A stretch of DNA of 64,000 nt. It comes from Peptoniphilus equinus. Its GTDB lineage: Bacteria > Bacillota > Clostridia > Tissierellales > Peptoniphilaceae. The DNA lies in the NCBI RefSeq assembly GCF_027921445.1, contig NZ_CP115667.1:1488001-1552000 (forward strand). Reading direction: 5' to 3'. The position numbers and the translations under genes were made by a program. Each line of letters opens with the position of its first letter. The stretch's first letter is position 1. The notes under the pieces are model-generated. The model was not told the DNA's origin and did not search any database. It saw only the letters and a list, made by a program, of their open reading frames with translations. This document shows, in pieces, positions 1 through 10,829 of the stretch.

Positions 1-1659
1 GCCGAGTACACCGGACTGCATAGCTTCTTCAATGCCTTGTTGGGTAGGTCCGATAAATTCCTTAGGAATGGCCCCACCGACAATGTTATTTTCAAAGACA
101 AAGCCGTCACCCGGTTCAAGCGGTTCGATGCGAATCTTACAGTGACCGTATTGTCCACGACCACCGGATTGACGTACATACTTACCTTCGCCTTCGGATG
201 CGGATTGAATGGATTCGCGATAAGATACTTGCGGATTACCAATGTTGGCTTCTACTTTAAATTCACGAAGGAGACGGTCAACAATGATGTCCAAGTGAAG
301 CTCACCCATACCGGCAATAATAGTTTGACCGGTTTCTTCATCGGTATACGTTCTGAAGGTAGGGTCTTCTTCTGCGAGTTTTTGAAGGGCGATCCCCATC
401 TTTTCTTGAGAAGCTTTGGACTTCGGTTCGATAGCAACGGAAATGACCGGATCCGGGAATTCCATTTGTTCAAGAATGACGTGATTCTTTTCATCACAAA
501 GGGTATCACCAGTGGTTGTATCTTTCAGACCGACTGCCGCTGCGATTTCCCCTGCATAAACTTCATCCACTTCTTCACGTTTGTTGGCGTGCATCAAAAG
601 AATACGGCCAATACGTTCTCTCTTACCTTTGGTAGAGTTGTAGACATAAGATCCGGACTTCAATACCCCGGAGTAAACTCTGAAGTAAGCAAGTTTACCG
701 ACAAACGGGTCAGATACAATCTTAAATGCCAGAGCAGAAAGCGGTTCTTCATCAGCTGCATGGCGTTCCATTTCATTACCGTCATCATCCACACCTTTGA
801 TTGATGGAATGTCCAGTGGTGAAGGCAAGTAGTCAACGATAGCGTCCAGAAGCAACTGCACGCCCTTGTTCTTGTAGGATGAACCACAAGTAACCGGAGT
901 GATCTTTACGGCAAGGGTACCTTTTCGAATCGCTGATTTAATTTGTTCCTTGGAAATGTCTTCACCCTCAAGGTAAGCCATCATCAGTTCTTCATCAAAG
1001 TCCGCCACTTTATCGATCAGATTTTCCCGATATTCGTTGGCTTTATCGACGTATTCAGCAGGGATATCTGTGATCTCGATTTCAGTACCGTCTTCATTCT
1101 TGTAGATTTCGGCTTGCATTTCTACAAGATCGATCATGCCGATAAATTGATCTTCAGCACCCATAGGGATTTGAATCGGCACTGGGTTGCCCTTAAGTTT
1201 TTTATCAATGGTGTCTACTGAACGATAGAAATCAGCGCCAGTGACGTCCATTTTGTTAATATGAGCAATTCTAGGTACGCCATATTTATCCGCTTGACGC
1301 CATACAGTTTCAGATTGAGGTTCTACACCGCTCTTCGCATCAAACAGTGCTACGGCACCGTCAAGTACACGAAGGGAACGTTCAACTTCTACAGTAAAGT
1401 CAACGTGTCCCGGAGTATCGATAATGTTCAGTCGGTGTCCCTTCCAGTGAGCTGTGGTAGCTGCCGATGTAATGGTAATACCACGTTCCTGTTCTTGTTC
1501 CATCCAGTCCATTTGTGCGCCACCCTCATGGGTTTCGCCAATTTTATGGATTTTTCCGGTGTAGTAAAGGATACGTTCTGTTGTGGTCGTCTTTCCGGCG
1601 TCAATATGCGCCATGATACCTATGTTTCGGACTTCTTTTAAAGGTATATCGCGAGCCAT
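1..1659 (-). CDS. fusA: Translation elongation factor G (C-terminus cut by window edge)
   Basis: EF-G is the ribosomal translocase GTPase. The visible 553 codons begin [20 protein letters not shown], and the P-loop AHIDAGKTT lies near residues 17-25, followed by the G3 motif DTPGH. The frame stays open to base 1, where the protein reads MQSGVLG, a stretch found late in domain IV. About 140 residues (rest of domain IV and domain V) therefore lie outside the window. The ATG at 1659 has an AGGGAGG-type site just upstream. It is the third gene of the str operon, 16 bases after rpsG. Identification is secure; only the 3' end is missing. Confidence 0.97.
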   Translation of the reverse strand, partial: MARDIPLKEVRNIGIMAHIDAGKTTTTERILYYTGKIHKIGETHEGGAQMDWMEQEQERGITITSAATTAHWKGHRLNIIDTPGHVDFTVEVERSLRVLDGAVALFDAKSGVEPQSETVWRQADKYGVPRIAHINKMDVTGADFYRSVDTIDKKLKGNPVPIQIPMGAEDQFIGMIDLVEMQAEIYKNEDGTEIEITDIPAEYVDKANEYRENLIDKVADFDEELMMAYLEGEDISKEQIKSAIRKGTLAVKITPVTCGSSYKNKGVQLLLDAIVDYLPSPLDIPSIKGVDDDGNEMERHAADEEPLSALAFKIVSDPFVGKLAYFRVYSGVLKSGSYVYNSTKGKRERIGRILLMHANKREEVDEVYAGEIAAAVGLKDTTTGDTLCDEKNHVILEQMEFPDPVISVAIEPKSKASQEKMGIALQKLAEEDPTFRTYTDEETGQTIIAGMGELHLDIIVDRLLREFKVEANIGNPQVSYRESIQSASEGEGKYVRQSGGRGQYGHCKIRIEPLEPGDGFVFENNIVGGAIPKEFIGPTQQGIEEAMQSGVLG

Positions 1660-1675
1660 TTTTCCTCCCTCTCAC

Positions 1676-2146
1676 TTACCATCTATAGTGTGCAAATGCC
1701 TTGTTGGCTTCTGCAGTTCTATGCATTTCTTCTTTTCTCTTCACACTTGCACCGAGGCTGTTTGAAGCGTCGAGAATTTCTTTTGCCAGACGTTCCGCCA
1801 TGGTCTTTTCACCACGAGCGCGGGCAAATTTAACCAACCAACGAAGACCTAGGGTTTGACGGCGTTCCGGTCTAACTTCCATAGGCACTTGATACGTCGC
1901 ACCACCGACGCGGCGAGCCTTAACTTCAAGTACAGGCATGACGTTGTTCAAGGCCTTGTAGAATACTTCAAGAGCATCTTCGCCTGTTGATTCTTTAATG
2001 TTTTCTAACGCATTGTATACAATACGCTGTGCTGTTCCCTTTTTGCCGTCAAGCATGACATTGTTGATCAGCTTGGTGATAATGACATCATCATACATAG
2101 GATCAGCCATAACTTGTCTCTTTTGGATGTGTCCTTTTCTTGGCAT
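1676..2146 (-). CDS. rpsG: 30S ribosomal protein S7
   Basis: S7 is the primary binder that nucleates the head of the small subunit. The 156-residue product has the usual length and opening ([18 protein letters not shown]), the [18 protein letters not shown] segment and the [20 protein letters not shown] block. In many bacteria S7 is also the feedback repressor of the str operon; no S7-binding leader was established here. It sits between rpsL and fusA in the conserved order, with a GGAGGGAAGTT site before its ATG. Confidence 0.97.
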   Translation of the reverse strand: MPRKGHIQKRQVMADPMYDDVIITKLINNVMLDGKKGTAQRIVYNALENIKESTGEDALEVFYKALNNVMPVLEVKARRVGGATYQVPMEVRPERRQTLGLRWLVKFARARGEKTMAERLAKEILDASNSLGASVKRKEEMHRTAEANKAFAHYRW

Positions 2147-2236
2147 AACTTCCCTCCTTAACTATTTGAGTCGATTCATTGGTACTCGAATTAACGTAAG
2201 CCAAAAAATCTATATAAAGCAATAAAAATCTAAAAC

Positions 2237-2650
2237 TTAGTTCTTAGGTCGCTTAGTACCATATTTGGAGCGAGCTTGACGACGTGCATCAACCCCTGCT
2301 GTATCCAAAGTACCGCGAACGATGTGATATCTTACACCCGGAAGGTCTTTAACTCTTCCTCCGCGGATCAGGACGACACTGTGTTCTTGCAGGTTGTGCC
2401 CGATTCCCGGAATGTAAGCCATAACTTCGTAGCCGTTGGTTAAACGTACACGGGCTACCTTACGAAGTGCAGAGTTTGGCTTCTTAGGTGTTACAGTTCT
2501 AACTGCGACACAGACACCACGTTTTTGTGGGGAGTTTACCACAGATTCCACTTTTCTGAGAGAATCGTAGTTCACATCAAGAGCCGGTGACTTCGACTTA
2601 GTTTCCATTTGCTTTCTACCTTTGCGAATAAGTTGGTTAATAGTTGGCAT
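2237..2650 (-). CDS. rpsL: 30S ribosomal protein S12
   Basis: S12 lines the decoding centre. The 137-residue protein begins [13 protein letters not shown] and carries the two hallmark loops [11 protein letters not shown] and [13 protein letters not shown]. The lysines whose substitution classically gives streptomycin resistance are both lysine here, so this is the sensitive-type sequence. A GGAGGTG site precedes the ATG. It heads the str operon, which has its own promoter (2738-2766) and a leader hairpin (2690-2713) instead of depending only on rpoBC transcription. Confidence 0.97.
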   Translation of the reverse strand: MPTINQLIRKGRKQMETKSKSPALDVNYDSLRKVESVVNSPQKRGVCVAVRTVTPKKPNSALRKVARVRLTNGYEVMAYIPGIGHNLQEHSVVLIRGGRVKDLPGVRYHIVRGTLDTAGVDARRQARSKYGTKRPKN

Positions 2651-2689
2651 GTTTCACCTCCATGAAATATTTGAATTTTAACACACAAT

Positions 2690-2713
2690 AAGACTACCCA
2701 CCGAGGTAGTCTT
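2690..2713 (-). other. Leader hairpin of the rpsL-rpsG-fusA mRNA
   Basis: A nine-base-pair perfect stem, AAGACTACC with GGTAGTCTT, with a six-base loop. It lies about 18-40 bases into the transcript predicted from the promoter at 2738-2766. No run of U follows on either strand, so it is not a canonical terminator. It may stabilise the mRNA 5' end or bind a ribosomal protein; that role is inference. Confidence 0.6.
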
Positions 2714-2737
2714 AAATAGTTATTAAAATACTTAGAC

Positions 2738-2766
2738 AGTATACCATCACTATGCCCAAAGGTCAA
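2738..2766 (-). promoter_or_regulatory. Sigma-A promoter for the str operon
   Basis: On the minus strand TTGACC (2761-2766) and TATACT (2738-2743) are separated by exactly 17 bases. Predicted transcription start is near 2731, giving a leader of about 80 bases before rpsL. Confidence 0.8.
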
Positions 2767-2814
2767 CTATCTACAGAAAATTCCTCTTATCTTGAACGCT
2801 TTCTGCCGTGACCA

Positions 2815-3114
2815 TTAAAGTTTGGCTTGCACAGACTGTATTTTTTGCTCAAGGCTTGCCACTTTGTCCCGTCTGTCGTCCACTTTGATAATCGAGTAGA
2901 CACGTCCGGCACCTTCTTTAAAAACCGCTTCCTGCATACACCGCACCGCATCAAAAAGCACATCGATATCGCCTTCTAAAACCGTGCCCATGGGATTGAG
3001 CTGAACCTTGATATCCTCACGGTCTTTCACCACATCAAACGCCTTCGCTACAAAGCTGCTGCAAGATGTGGTCTGTGTTCCGATAGGTACGAGTGTGACT
3101 TCTAAAACTGCCAT
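2815..3114 (-). CDS. MTH1187/DUF77 family thiamine-binding-type protein
   Basis: A 99-residue protein of the MTH1187 (DUF77, YqgV-like) family, small ferredoxin-fold proteins; some members bind thiamine or its precursors. Visible family features are the N-terminal strand MAVLEVTLVPIGT, the SCSSFVAKAFDVV helix, the NPMGTVLEGDID segment and the GAGRVYSIIKVDDRRDK stretch. I chose the ATG at 3114 because AGGAGG stands six bases before it; an upstream in-frame ATG at 3129 lacks a site. It lies alone between the rpoC terminator and the str promoter, where many Firmicutes have an L7Ae-like gene. Its cellular role is unknown, and its position gives no functional clue beyond probable constitutive expression. 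Confidence 0.85.
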   Translation of the reverse strand: MAVLEVTLVPIGTQTTSCSSFVAKAFDVVKDREDIKVQLNPMGTVLEGDIDVLFDAVRCMQEAVFKEGAGRVYSIIKVDDRRDKVASLEQKIQSVQAKL

Positions 3115-3192
3115 AATATTCCTCCTCATAAATCATACAGCTTTTGTTTTACATCGTATCTATATTGTACGTCAAAAGTCGTCAGATGTAAC

Positions 3193-3223
3193 AAAAAACC
3201 GCCTCAAGATACACTTAAGGCGG
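3193..3223 (-). terminator. Terminator of the rpoBC transcript
   Basis: Minus-strand stem CCGCCTTAAG with CTTGAGGCGG (one G-T pair), five-base loop, followed by six T residues. It lies just after the rpoC stop codon. Confidence 0.9.
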
Positions 3224-3229
3224 CAATAG

Positions 3230-6200
3230 TTATTCTGTGATCAGTTCTACATCTTCCGGTTCGGAATATGTGGCATTCTCAATATCCTTCTCAGAGATAA
3301 ACTCTGAATTTTCCAGAAGCTTCTTGTTTTCTTTAAGCTTGTCGCTCACAGCCAACTGCACGCGTTTATTTTGTCGCACACCGGTACCGGCTGGAATCAA
3401 CTGACCGATAATAATATTTTCTTTCAAGCCGTGAAGCTTGTCCTCTTTGCCTTTGATTGCGGCGTCGGTGAGTACACGGGTTGTTTCTTGGAAAGACGCG
3501 GCAGACAAGAAGGAATCCGTAGCAAGCGACGCCTTGGTAATCCCGAGCAAGTTGACATTACCCGTTGCCGGTACTGCGCCTTCTTCTTCAAGTTCCTTGT
3601 TTCTCGTCTTAAATTCGACGATATCCACCAGAGATCCCGGCAAGAAATCACTGTCGCCGGCATCTTCAATTTTAACTTTGGACAGCATCTGACGCACAAT
3701 AATTTCAATGTGTTTATCATTAATGTCTACACCTTGGAGACGATAAACTCGTTGAACTTCCTTGACGATGTATTCTTCAACGCCCTTCGGTCCCATGACA
3801 CGAAGAAGGTCTTGGGGATAGACGGACCCTTGGGTGAGCTCTTGGCCTTTTTCTACCCGGTCACCATTCTTAACCTTCAGACGCGCGCCATAGACAATGG
3901 TGTACGTTTCCTTTTCTCCGTTATCACCAGTGACAACAACTTCGCGTTTTCTGTTGTTTTCTTTAATTTCAACAGTCCCTGCAATTTCCGCAATGACAGC
4001 AAGTCCCTTTGGTTTACGCGCTTCGAAGAGTTCTTCAACCCGCGGCAAACCTTGGGTAATGTCCGCCGCCGAGGCAACCCCGCCGGTGTGGAAAGTACGC
4101 ATGGTAAGCTGTGTCCCCGGTTCACCGATGGACTGAGCGGCGATGACACCCACCGCTTCGCCGATATCGACATTATTGCCGGTAGCCAGATTTCTGCCGT
4201 AGCAGTGTGCACAGACGCCGGTCTTGGCTTTACAGCCGAGCACGGTACGAACTTTAACTTCTTCAATACCCGCCGCTTCAATGACTTCGGCTTCATCATC
4301 GGAAATTTGAGTATTACCTTTGACGATAACCTCGCCGGTTTGCGGATGTACAATATCCTCAAAAGCATAACGTCCTTCGATACGGTCTTTTAAGCTTTCA
4401 ATAAGTTCCTTGCCATCTTTAAAGGCACGGGCTACCAGATATTCATCCGTCCCGCAGTCTTCTTCTTTGATGATAACTTGTTGCGCCACATCCACCAAAC
4501 GTCGAGTTAGATATCCGGAGTCGGCTGTACGCAGTGCAGTATCTGCAAGTCCCTTACGAGAACCGTGAGCCGACATATAAAATTCCAGTACGCTCAGACC
4601 TTCACGGAAGTTCGATGTGATAGGAACTTCGATGGTCCGCCCTGATGGCGAAGCCATCAGACCACGCATCCCGGCCAGCTGACGAATTTGGTTTTTGGAA
4701 CCACGAGCTCCGGAGTCGGCCATGATGTAGATGTTGTTGAGTCGGTCAAAGCCGGCCATAACTTCATCGGTCAGTTCGTCCGTGGCATTGTTCCAGATTT
4801 CAATAACTTTTTCATAGCGTTCTTCATCCGAAATGAGACCGCGACGGAAAGCTTTTTCGTATTTGTTCACTTGAGCCTGTGCACGATCCAAAATTTCCGG
4901 TTTCACTTCTGGCACTTCAACGTCACCCATGGAGATGGAAATCGCACCAATGGTGGAGTAGTGATAGCCGTTGGCTTTGATATCGTCCAGAAGCTGGGCA
5001 GTACGAATGTTACCGTGCTTTTTATATGTTTTTTCAATAATCTTGCCCAAGGTTTTCTTGTCGATAACCCGATCCACTTCAAGAGAGTATTTATCAATAT
5101 CCCGATTGACAAAACCGAGGTCTTGCGGGATGAAGCTATTCATGATGAACCGTCCCACCGTAGAATGTACAATCTTACCCCAACGGTCATTCTCACCGGC
5201 GTAACGACGCACTCCGACATGAGCTTGCAAGTGAAGGAAGCCAGTGTAGTAGGCCTGCATCATTTCATCTTCATCTTGGAAAATCATGCCGTCGCCTTTT
5301 TGCGGATTTTCCTGATTCAATGTCAAATAGTAGGAACCGAGAATCATATCCTGAGTCGGCGTGGCAATCGGCTTACCATCTTTAAGACCTAAGATGTTGT
5401 TGGTCGAGAGCATGAGCAGACGCGCTTCTGTTTGTGCTTCTGTGGAAAGCGGTAAGTGAACCGCCATTTGGTCCCCGTCAAAGTCTGCGTTATACGCCGT
5501 ACAAGAGAGTGGATGAAGTTTAATCGCCTTACCCTCTACAAGGACAGGTTCGAAAGCTTGAATCCCCAAACGGTGCAGGGTCGGTGCACGGTTCAAGAGA
5601 ACAGGATGGTCTTTGATAACTTCTTCCAAGACATCCCACACTTCGGAGGTAGTGCGTTCCACCATGCGCTTAGCGCTCTTAATATTATGAGCATAGCCCC
5701 CTGCGACCAACTCTCTCATGACAAACGGTTTGAAAAGTTCCAACGCCATCATCTTCGGCAACCCGCACTGATAGAATTTCAGATCCGGTCCGACAACGAT
5801 AACGGAACGCCCGGAGTAATCGACACGCTTGCCAAGAAGGTTTTGACGGAAACGTCCTTGCTTACCCTTAAGCATTTCAGAGAGAGATTTTAGGGCACGA
5901 TTCCCCGGTCCTGTGACAGGACGCCCACGACGTCCGTTGTCAATAAGTGCATCCACCGCCTCTTGGAGCATCCGCTTTTCATTGCGCACGATGATGTCCG
6001 GCGCATTGATGTCCAGAAGCTTTTTCAGACGGTTATTTCTGTTGATAATACGTCGATAGAGGTCATTTAAGTCCGAAGTAGCAAACCGTCCGCCGTCCAG
6101 CTGCACCATAGGACGAATGTCCGGCGGAATAACAGGAATGGCTTCAAGAATCATCCATTCCGGACGGTTTTCCGATTGCAGGAAGGCTTCGATGACTTCC

Positions 6201-6835
6201 AGACGACGGGATACGCGAACCTTCTTTTGTCCCTTGGCCGTTTCGAGTTCTGCACTGAGCAGTTCGCTCTCTCGCTTCAGATCAATGGCCTCAAGGAGCT
6301 CACGAATGGCTTCGGCGCCCATCTTTGCCGTAAAGCCGTCACCGTACTGAGCTTTGTACTCCCGGTATTCAATTTCAGTAAGCAGTTGCTTTTCATAGAG
6401 ACCGCAGTCTTTATCGTCCACTTTGATGACAATGTAGGCGGCAAAGTAGAGAACTTTTTCCAGTTCTCTCGGGCTCATATCTAAAACAAGACCCATTCGA
6501 GACGGAATGCCTTTGAAATACCAGATGTGAGAGACCGGCGCCGCCAGCTCGATGTGACCCATGCGCTCTCTTCTGACCTTGGCCTTGGTGACTTCCACAC
6601 CGCACTTTTCACAGACTACGCCCTTATAGCGCACCCGTTTGTACTTACCGCAACTACACTCCCAGTCCTTGGTAGGTCCGAAGATTTTCTCACAGAACAG
6701 CCCTTCTTTTTCCGGCTTCAGTGTTCTATAGTTAATGGTTTCCGGTTTTTTGACCTCCCCATAAGACCAGGATCTGATCTTTTCCGGAGAAGCTAAACCT
6801 ATTTTAATTGAGTGAAATAATTCGTGTTCGCTCAA
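3230..6835 (-). CDS. rpoC: RNA polymerase beta-prime subunit
   Basis: The 1201-residue beta' subunit forms, with beta, the catalytic cleft of RNA polymerase. Visible landmarks in order are the N-terminal zinc site ([20 protein letters not shown]), the catalytic Mg motif [12 protein letters not shown], the bridge and trigger region ([22 protein letters not shown]), and the second zinc cluster [13 protein letters not shown]. The start is TTG at 6835, chosen because AAAGGAG lies six bases upstream and the reading begins (M)[23 protein letters not shown], normal for the family. It follows rpoB by 24 bases and ends in a strong terminator. Several long reading frames on the opposite strand are shadows of it. 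Confidence 0.98.
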   Translation of the reverse strand: MSEHELFHSIKIGLASPEKIRSWSYGEVKKPETINYRTLKPEKEGLFCEKIFGPTKDWECSCGKYKRVRYKGVVCEKCGVEVTKAKVRRERMGHIELAAPVSHIWYFKGIPSRMGLVLDMSPRELEKVLYFAAYIVIKVDDKDCGLYEKQLLTEIEYREYKAQYGDGFTAKMGAEAIRELLEAIDLKRESELLSAELETAKGQKKVRVSRRLEVIEAFLQSENRPEWMILEAIPVIPPDIRPMVQLDGGRFATSDLNDLYRRIINRNNRLKKLLDINAPDIIVRNEKRMLQEAVDALIDNGRRGRPVTGPGNRALKSLSEMLKGKQGRFRQNLLGKRVDYSGRSVIVVGPDLKFYQCGLPKMMALELFKPFVMRELVAGGYAHNIKSAKRMVERTTSEVWDVLEEVIKDHPVLLNRAPTLHRLGIQAFEPVLVEGKAIKLHPLSCTAYNADFDGDQMAVHLPLSTEAQTEARLLMLSTNNILGLKDGKPIATPTQDMILGSYYLTLNQENPQKGDGMIFQDEDEMMQAYYTGFLHLQAHVGVRRYAGENDRWGKIVHSTVGRFIMNSFIPQDLGFVNRDIDKYSLEVDRVIDKKTLGKIIEKTYKKHGNIRTAQLLDDIKANGYHYSTIGAISISMGDVEVPEVKPEILDRAQAQVNKYEKAFRRGLISDEERYEKVIEIWNNATDELTDEVMAGFDRLNNIYIMADSGARGSKNQIRQLAGMRGLMASPSGRTIEVPITSNFREGLSVLEFYMSAHGSRKGLADTALRTADSGYLTRRLVDVAQQVIIKEEDCGTDEYLVARAFKDGKELIESLKDRIEGRYAFEDIVHPQTGEVIVKGNTQISDDEAEVIEAAGIEEVKVRTVLGCKAKTGVCAHCYGRNLATGNNVDIGEAVGVIAAQSIGEPGTQLTMRTFHTGGVASAADITQGLPRVEELFEARKPKGLAVIAEIAGTVEIKENNRKREVVVTGDNGEKETYTIVYGARLKVKNGDRVEKGQELTQGSVYPQDLLRVMGPKGVEEYIVKEVQRVYRLQGVDINDKHIEIIVRQMLSKVKIEDAGDSDFLPGSLVDIVEFKTRNKELEEEGAVPATGNVNLLGITKASLATDSFLSAASFQETTRVLTDAAIKGKEDKLHGLKENIIIGQLIPAGTGVRQNKRVQLAVSDKLKENKKLLENSEFISEKDIENATYSEPEDVELITE

Positions 6836-6859
6836 GAAAGTCTCCTTTCTGTAGAGATC

Positions 6860-9800
6860 CTAATCTTCCGTATCGAAATCAGGGTCGTCTAAATCTACTT
6901 CATGGTGCCCGTCCATGTCGTCCTCATCCTCGTCAAAGTCGCTATCATCTTCAAAATCGCCCTCTTCAATGGACGCTCCCGAAATTTTCTTGATCCCGCT
7001 TTGAGTGCCCGGTGCACTTTCAATGAGGTCTTTCATGTCTTCCTTGTCTTTGGACACATTGTCGATTTTATCCAAGTCTTCATCGTCTACTTTCAGATCC
7101 ACTTCACTGCCGTTTTCATCCAGCACGGTGATCTCAAGGGCGAGCGCTTGAAGTTCCTTAATCAGCACCTTAAAGGATTCCGGCACACCCGGTTCCGGAA
7201 TGTTTTCACCTTTGACAATGGCTTCATAGGTCTTGACACGACCGACAATGTCATCACTCTTAACGGTGAGCATTTCCTGAAGCGTATAGGACGCCCCGTA
7301 AGCTTCAAGAGCCCACACTTCCATCTCTCCAAAGCGTTGTCCACCAAACTGAGCTTTTCCGCCGAGCGGTTGTTGCGTGACCAAAGAGTACGGTCCGGTA
7401 GAACGCGCGTGAATCTTTTCATCAACCAAATGGTGAAGTTTGAGCATATACATATAGCCCACTGTGACGGGATGGTCAAATTCTTCACCGGTTCGACCGT
7501 CACGAAGCTGAATCTTACCGTCAGTCGGGTAGCCGGCCATCTCAAGCGCTTCCTGAATATCCGCTTCATTGGCACCGTCAAAGACCGGTGTGGCTACGTG
7601 CCATCCCAGTTTCTTGGCAGCAAGTCCAAGGTGAACTTCCAGAACCTGTCCCAAGTTCATACGTGACGGAACCCCGAGAGGATTCAAAACAATTTGGATT
7701 GGCGTGCCGTCCGGCATATATGGCATATCTTCTGCCGGCATAACTCGGGAGATGACCCCCTTATTACCATGGCGACCGCACATTTTGTCCCCAACTTGAA
7801 TCTTGCGTTTGGTAGCGATAAAGACACGCACCATTTCATTGACACCCGGTTGCAGTTCATCACCGCCGGCTCGTGTAAACGTCTTAACATCAACGACGAT
7901 GCCTTGTTCACCGTGAGGCAAACGCAGCGAGGTGTCACGTACTTCCCGAGCCTTTTCACCGAAGATGGCACGCAAGAGGCGTTCTTCCGCAGACAGTTCC
8001 GTCTCACCTTTCGGTGTGACTTTCCCTACGAGAATCGTGCCCGGCTTAACTTCGGCACCGATTCGAATGACACCGCGTTCGTCCAAATCCTTGAGCATAT
8101 CATCGCCAACATTTGGAATATCTCGGGTGATTTCTTCAGGCCCGAGCTTAGTATCACGCGCTTCAGATTCATACTCTTCAATGTGCAGAGACGTTAACGT
8201 ATCGTCAATAATCAGATCTTTATTGACCAGCATGGCGTCTTCATAGTTGTAGCCTTCCCAGTTCATGAAGGCAATGAGAATATTTTTGCCAAGGGCCATT
8301 TCTCCCATATCAGTAGACGGTCCGTCGGCTATAATTTCACCGGCTTGGACTTTTTGACCTACCTTCACAATAGGACGCTGGTTGATCGTGGTACCTTGGT
8401 TCGCACCGACAAATTTATGGAGATGATAAGTCGTCTTTGACCCGTCGCTGTCCGCCTTGACAGTAATGTGTCTTGCATCGACTTTGGCAATGGTGCCGTC
8501 CACGCCGCACACAATAGCAACGCCGGAGTCTTTCGCAGCGCGGTACTCAATGCCCGTACCAATAATTGGTGCTTCCGTAGTCAATAGCGGCACAGCTTGA
8601 CGCTGCATGTTCGCCCCCATGAGAGCACGGTTGGCATCGTCATTTTCCAAAAACGGAATCATCGATGTCCCTACAGCAACGATTTGTTGCGGTGAGACGT
8701 CCATGTAAGTGACTGCCTTGGAATCGAAGATATCCACGACCCCTTCATAACCACGGGCCACCACACGTTCGTTGACAAACGCACCGTTTTCATCAAGAAT
8801 TTCATTAGATTGCGCAATGATTTGTTCGTACTCCACATCAGCAGTGATGTATTCAATGGTGTCGGTAACGACACCATCCACCACTTTGCGGTATGGCGTT
8901 TCCAAAAAACCGTACTCGTTAATACGAGCATAGGTCGTTAGCGAGGTGATCAGTCCAATGTTCGGACCTTCCGGTGTCTCAATCGGACACATTCTGCCGT
9001 AATGGGAATTATGGACGTCACGCACTTCGAAACCGGCTCTATCTCTACTCAACCCACCAGGTCCTAGTGCAGAAAGCCTTCTTTTGTGGGTTAATTCTGA
9101 TAGAGGGTTGTTTTGGTCCATAAATTGAGAAAGTTGTGAAGAACCGAAAAATTCCTTAATGGCTGCAGTCACAGGACGAATGTTGATCAGCGACTGCGGT
9201 GTCGTGGCATCTACATCTTGGACAGTCATCCGTTCCCGAATCACACGTTCCATGCGGGAGACCCCGATGCGGAATTGATTTTGTAACAGTTCTCCGACAC
9301 TGCGAATGCGGCGGTTGCCAAGGTGGTCAATATCATCCACCACGCCAACGCCTTTCATCAGACCGAATTCATAGTTCACTGAAGCTACAATGTCATCAAT
9401 AGTTATATGTTTCGGACTGAGTCGTCGGTAATTTTTCTTGAGTTCCGCTTTTAAAGCGTCTTCGTCGCCCTCAAAGGCATCGACGATTTCTTTAAACAGC
9501 GGATAGTAAATCTTTTCTCTAAAGCCAAGCTCACGCAGATCAAAATCGAGTTCAAAATCATCGGCATAGGCAAAGTTGTTGCCGATGACAATGACATCTC
9601 GATCCGGTTCATCTTCGCGAATGCTCTTAACAGTGATGATGAGCTTGTTAATCCCTGCCCGTTCCACCGCTCCTGCCATGGTTTTCGTGAAACGATCGCC
9701 CTTACTTGCAATGAGCTCGCCAGTTTCCGGATGAATGACATCATCGCTGGCATAGTGCCCCACGATACGCTTGGAGATGCCCAGTTTTTTATTGAACTTA

Positions 9801-10615
9801 TAGCGTCCAACGTGAGCTAAATCGTAACGTCGGTTGTCGAAAAACATATTTTCAAACAGCGACTGAGCCGATTCAATGGTAGGCGGCTCGCCCGGACGGA
9901 GCTTTTTGTAGATTTCAATGAGGGCTTCCGTTTTACTGGAAGTCGGATCCTTTTCAAAAGTTTTGATCAGGGCCTCACTTTCGCCTAACACGTCGGTGAT
10001 TTCCAAGTTGGATTCCACGCCGATAGCCCGAAGTAAAATCGTCACCGGAATTTTCCGCGTCCGATCAATGCGTACGTTGATAACACCTTGTGCGTCGGTT
10101 TCATACTCCAGCCATGCCCCACGGTTTGGAATCACCGTTGCGGAGTAAAGTTTTTTGCCGGTCTTGTCCGTTTCTTCCTTATAATAGCTGCCGGGACTGC
10201 GCACGAGCTGAGAGACGACAACCCGCTCGGAACCGTTGATGATAAATGTGCCTGTCGGTGTCATGAGCGGAAGATCGCCCATAAACACTTCCTGTTCTTT
10301 CACTTCACCGGTTTCGGTGTTGATGAGTCGAACCTTCACCTTGAGCGGTGCGGCATAGTTGGTGTCTCGCTCTTTAGATTCATCAATGGAGTATTTCTTG
10401 TCGTCGGAAACGTAGTAGTCCACGAATTCCAAAATTAAGTTCCCTGAGTAGTCCTCGATTGGAGATACTTCATCAAACACTTCTCGTAAGCCCTCTTTGA
10501 TTAACCAATCAAATGAGCTCGTCTGCACTTCGAGAAGATTTGGCAAGCTTTGTACCTCGGCAATTCGAGAAAAACTCATTCTTTCTCTTTTCCCATACTT
10601 AACAGGATGTGCCAA
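6860..10615 (-). CDS. rpoB: RNA polymerase beta subunit
   Basis: The 1251-residue beta subunit. The rifampicin pocket reads [20 protein letters not shown] followed by [13 protein letters not shown], the unmutated sensitive form. The C-terminal switch region with the [24 protein letters not shown] stretch is present. The tail after about residue 1190 is long and very acidic (runs of D and E), a lineage-specific extension. The start is TTG at 10615, supported by AAGAGGTG about nine bases upstream; no ATG fits better. It is the first gene of the rpoBC operon, and a plausible promoter lies at 10695-10723. No ribosomal protein gene (rplL) lies directly upstream, so the usual rplJL-rpoBC linkage is broken here. 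Confidence 0.98.
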   Translation of the reverse strand: MAHPVKYGKRERMSFSRIAEVQSLPNLLEVQTSSFDWLIKEGLREVFDEVSPIEDYSGNLILEFVDYYVSDDKKYSIDESKERDTNYAAPLKVKVRLINTETGEVKEQEVFMGDLPLMTPTGTFIINGSERVVVSQLVRSPGSYYKEETDKTGKKLYSATVIPNRGAWLEYETDAQGVINVRIDRTRKIPVTILLRAIGVESNLEITDVLGESEALIKTFEKDPTSSKTEALIEIYKKLRPGEPPTIESAQSLFENMFFDNRRYDLAHVGRYKFNKKLGISKRIVGHYASDDVIHPETGELIASKGDRFTKTMAGAVERAGINKLIITVKSIREDEPDRDVIVIGNNFAYADDFELDFDLRELGFREKIYYPLFKEIVDAFEGDEDALKAELKKNYRRLSPKHITIDDIVASVNYEFGLMKGVGVVDDIDHLGNRRIRSVGELLQNQFRIGVSRMERVIRERMTVQDVDATTPQSLINIRPVTAAIKEFFGSSQLSQFMDQNNPLSELTHKRRLSALGPGGLSRDRAGFEVRDVHNSHYGRMCPIETPEGPNIGLITSLTTYARINEYGFLETPYRKVVDGVVTDTIEYITADVEYEQIIAQSNEILDENGAFVNERVVARGYEGVVDIFDSKAVTYMDVSPQQIVAVGTSMIPFLENDDANRALMGANMQRQAVPLLTTEAPIIGTGIEYRAAKDSGVAIVCGVDGTIAKVDARHITVKADSDGSKTTYHLHKFVGANQGTTINQRPIVKVGQKVQAGEIIADGPSTDMGEMALGKNILIAFMNWEGYNYEDAMLVNKDLIIDDTLTSLHIEEYESEARDTKLGPEEITRDIPNVGDDMLKDLDERGVIRIGAEVKPGTILVGKVTPKGETELSAEERLLRAIFGEKAREVRDTSLRLPHGEQGIVVDVKTFTRAGGDELQPGVNEMVRVFIATKRKIQVGDKMCGRHGNKGVISRVMPAEDMPYMPDGTPIQIVLNPLGVPSRMNLGQVLEVHLGLAAKKLGWHVATPVFDGANEADIQEALEMAGYPTDGKIQLRDGRTGEEFDHPVTVGYMYMLKLHHLVDEKIHARSTGPYSLVTQQPLGGKAQFGGQRFGEMEVWALEAYGASYTLQEMLTVKSDDIVGRVKTYEAIVKGENIPEPGVPESFKVLIKELQALALEITVLDENGSEVDLKVDDEDLDKIDNVSKDKEDMKDLIESAPGTQSGIKKISGASIEEGDFEDDSDFDEDEDDMDGHHEVDLDDPDFDTED

Positions 10616-10694
10616 TGACTAATCACCTCTTAGATTTATTCGGCGTCCTAATTTAGAGAACACTTATCCATTCTTTATATTTTTGCAATTAATT

Positions 10695-10723
10695 ATATTA
10701 TCATTTCCCGTCAACAATTGCAA
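10695..10723 (-). promoter_or_regulatory. Probable promoter of rpoBC
   Basis: Minus-strand TTGCAA (10718-10723), 17-base spacer, TAATAT (10695-10700). An overlapping TTGACG is too close to the same -10 box to be its partner. The remaining bases of 10616-10829 hold only this promoter, the leader and the ggt terminator. Confidence 0.55.
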
Positions 10724-10777
10724 GCTTACAGCATAAACTTTGTGCCGGCTTGTAGGGATAACCCTTCAATGCCTCTA

Positions 10778-10803
10778 TAAAAAGAGCGACCCTAAAGGCC
10801 GCT
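10778..10803 (-). terminator. Terminator after ggt
   Basis: Minus-strand stem AGCGGCC with GGGTCGCT around a short loop, followed by TCTTTTTAT. It lies 27 bases after the ggt stop. Confidence 0.8.
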
Positions 10804-10829
10804 TCTTTCTATAGTATAGGTAGTATAGG

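Noticed and set aside
37-804. Plus-strand reading frame of 255 codons at the left edge
   Set aside because: Antisense to fusA, whose frame is conserved over the whole stretch.
3371-4393. Long plus-strand reading frame (340 codons) inside rpoC
   Set aside because: It is fully antisense to conserved rpoC, has no ribosome binding site and no protein-family features; a composition shadow.
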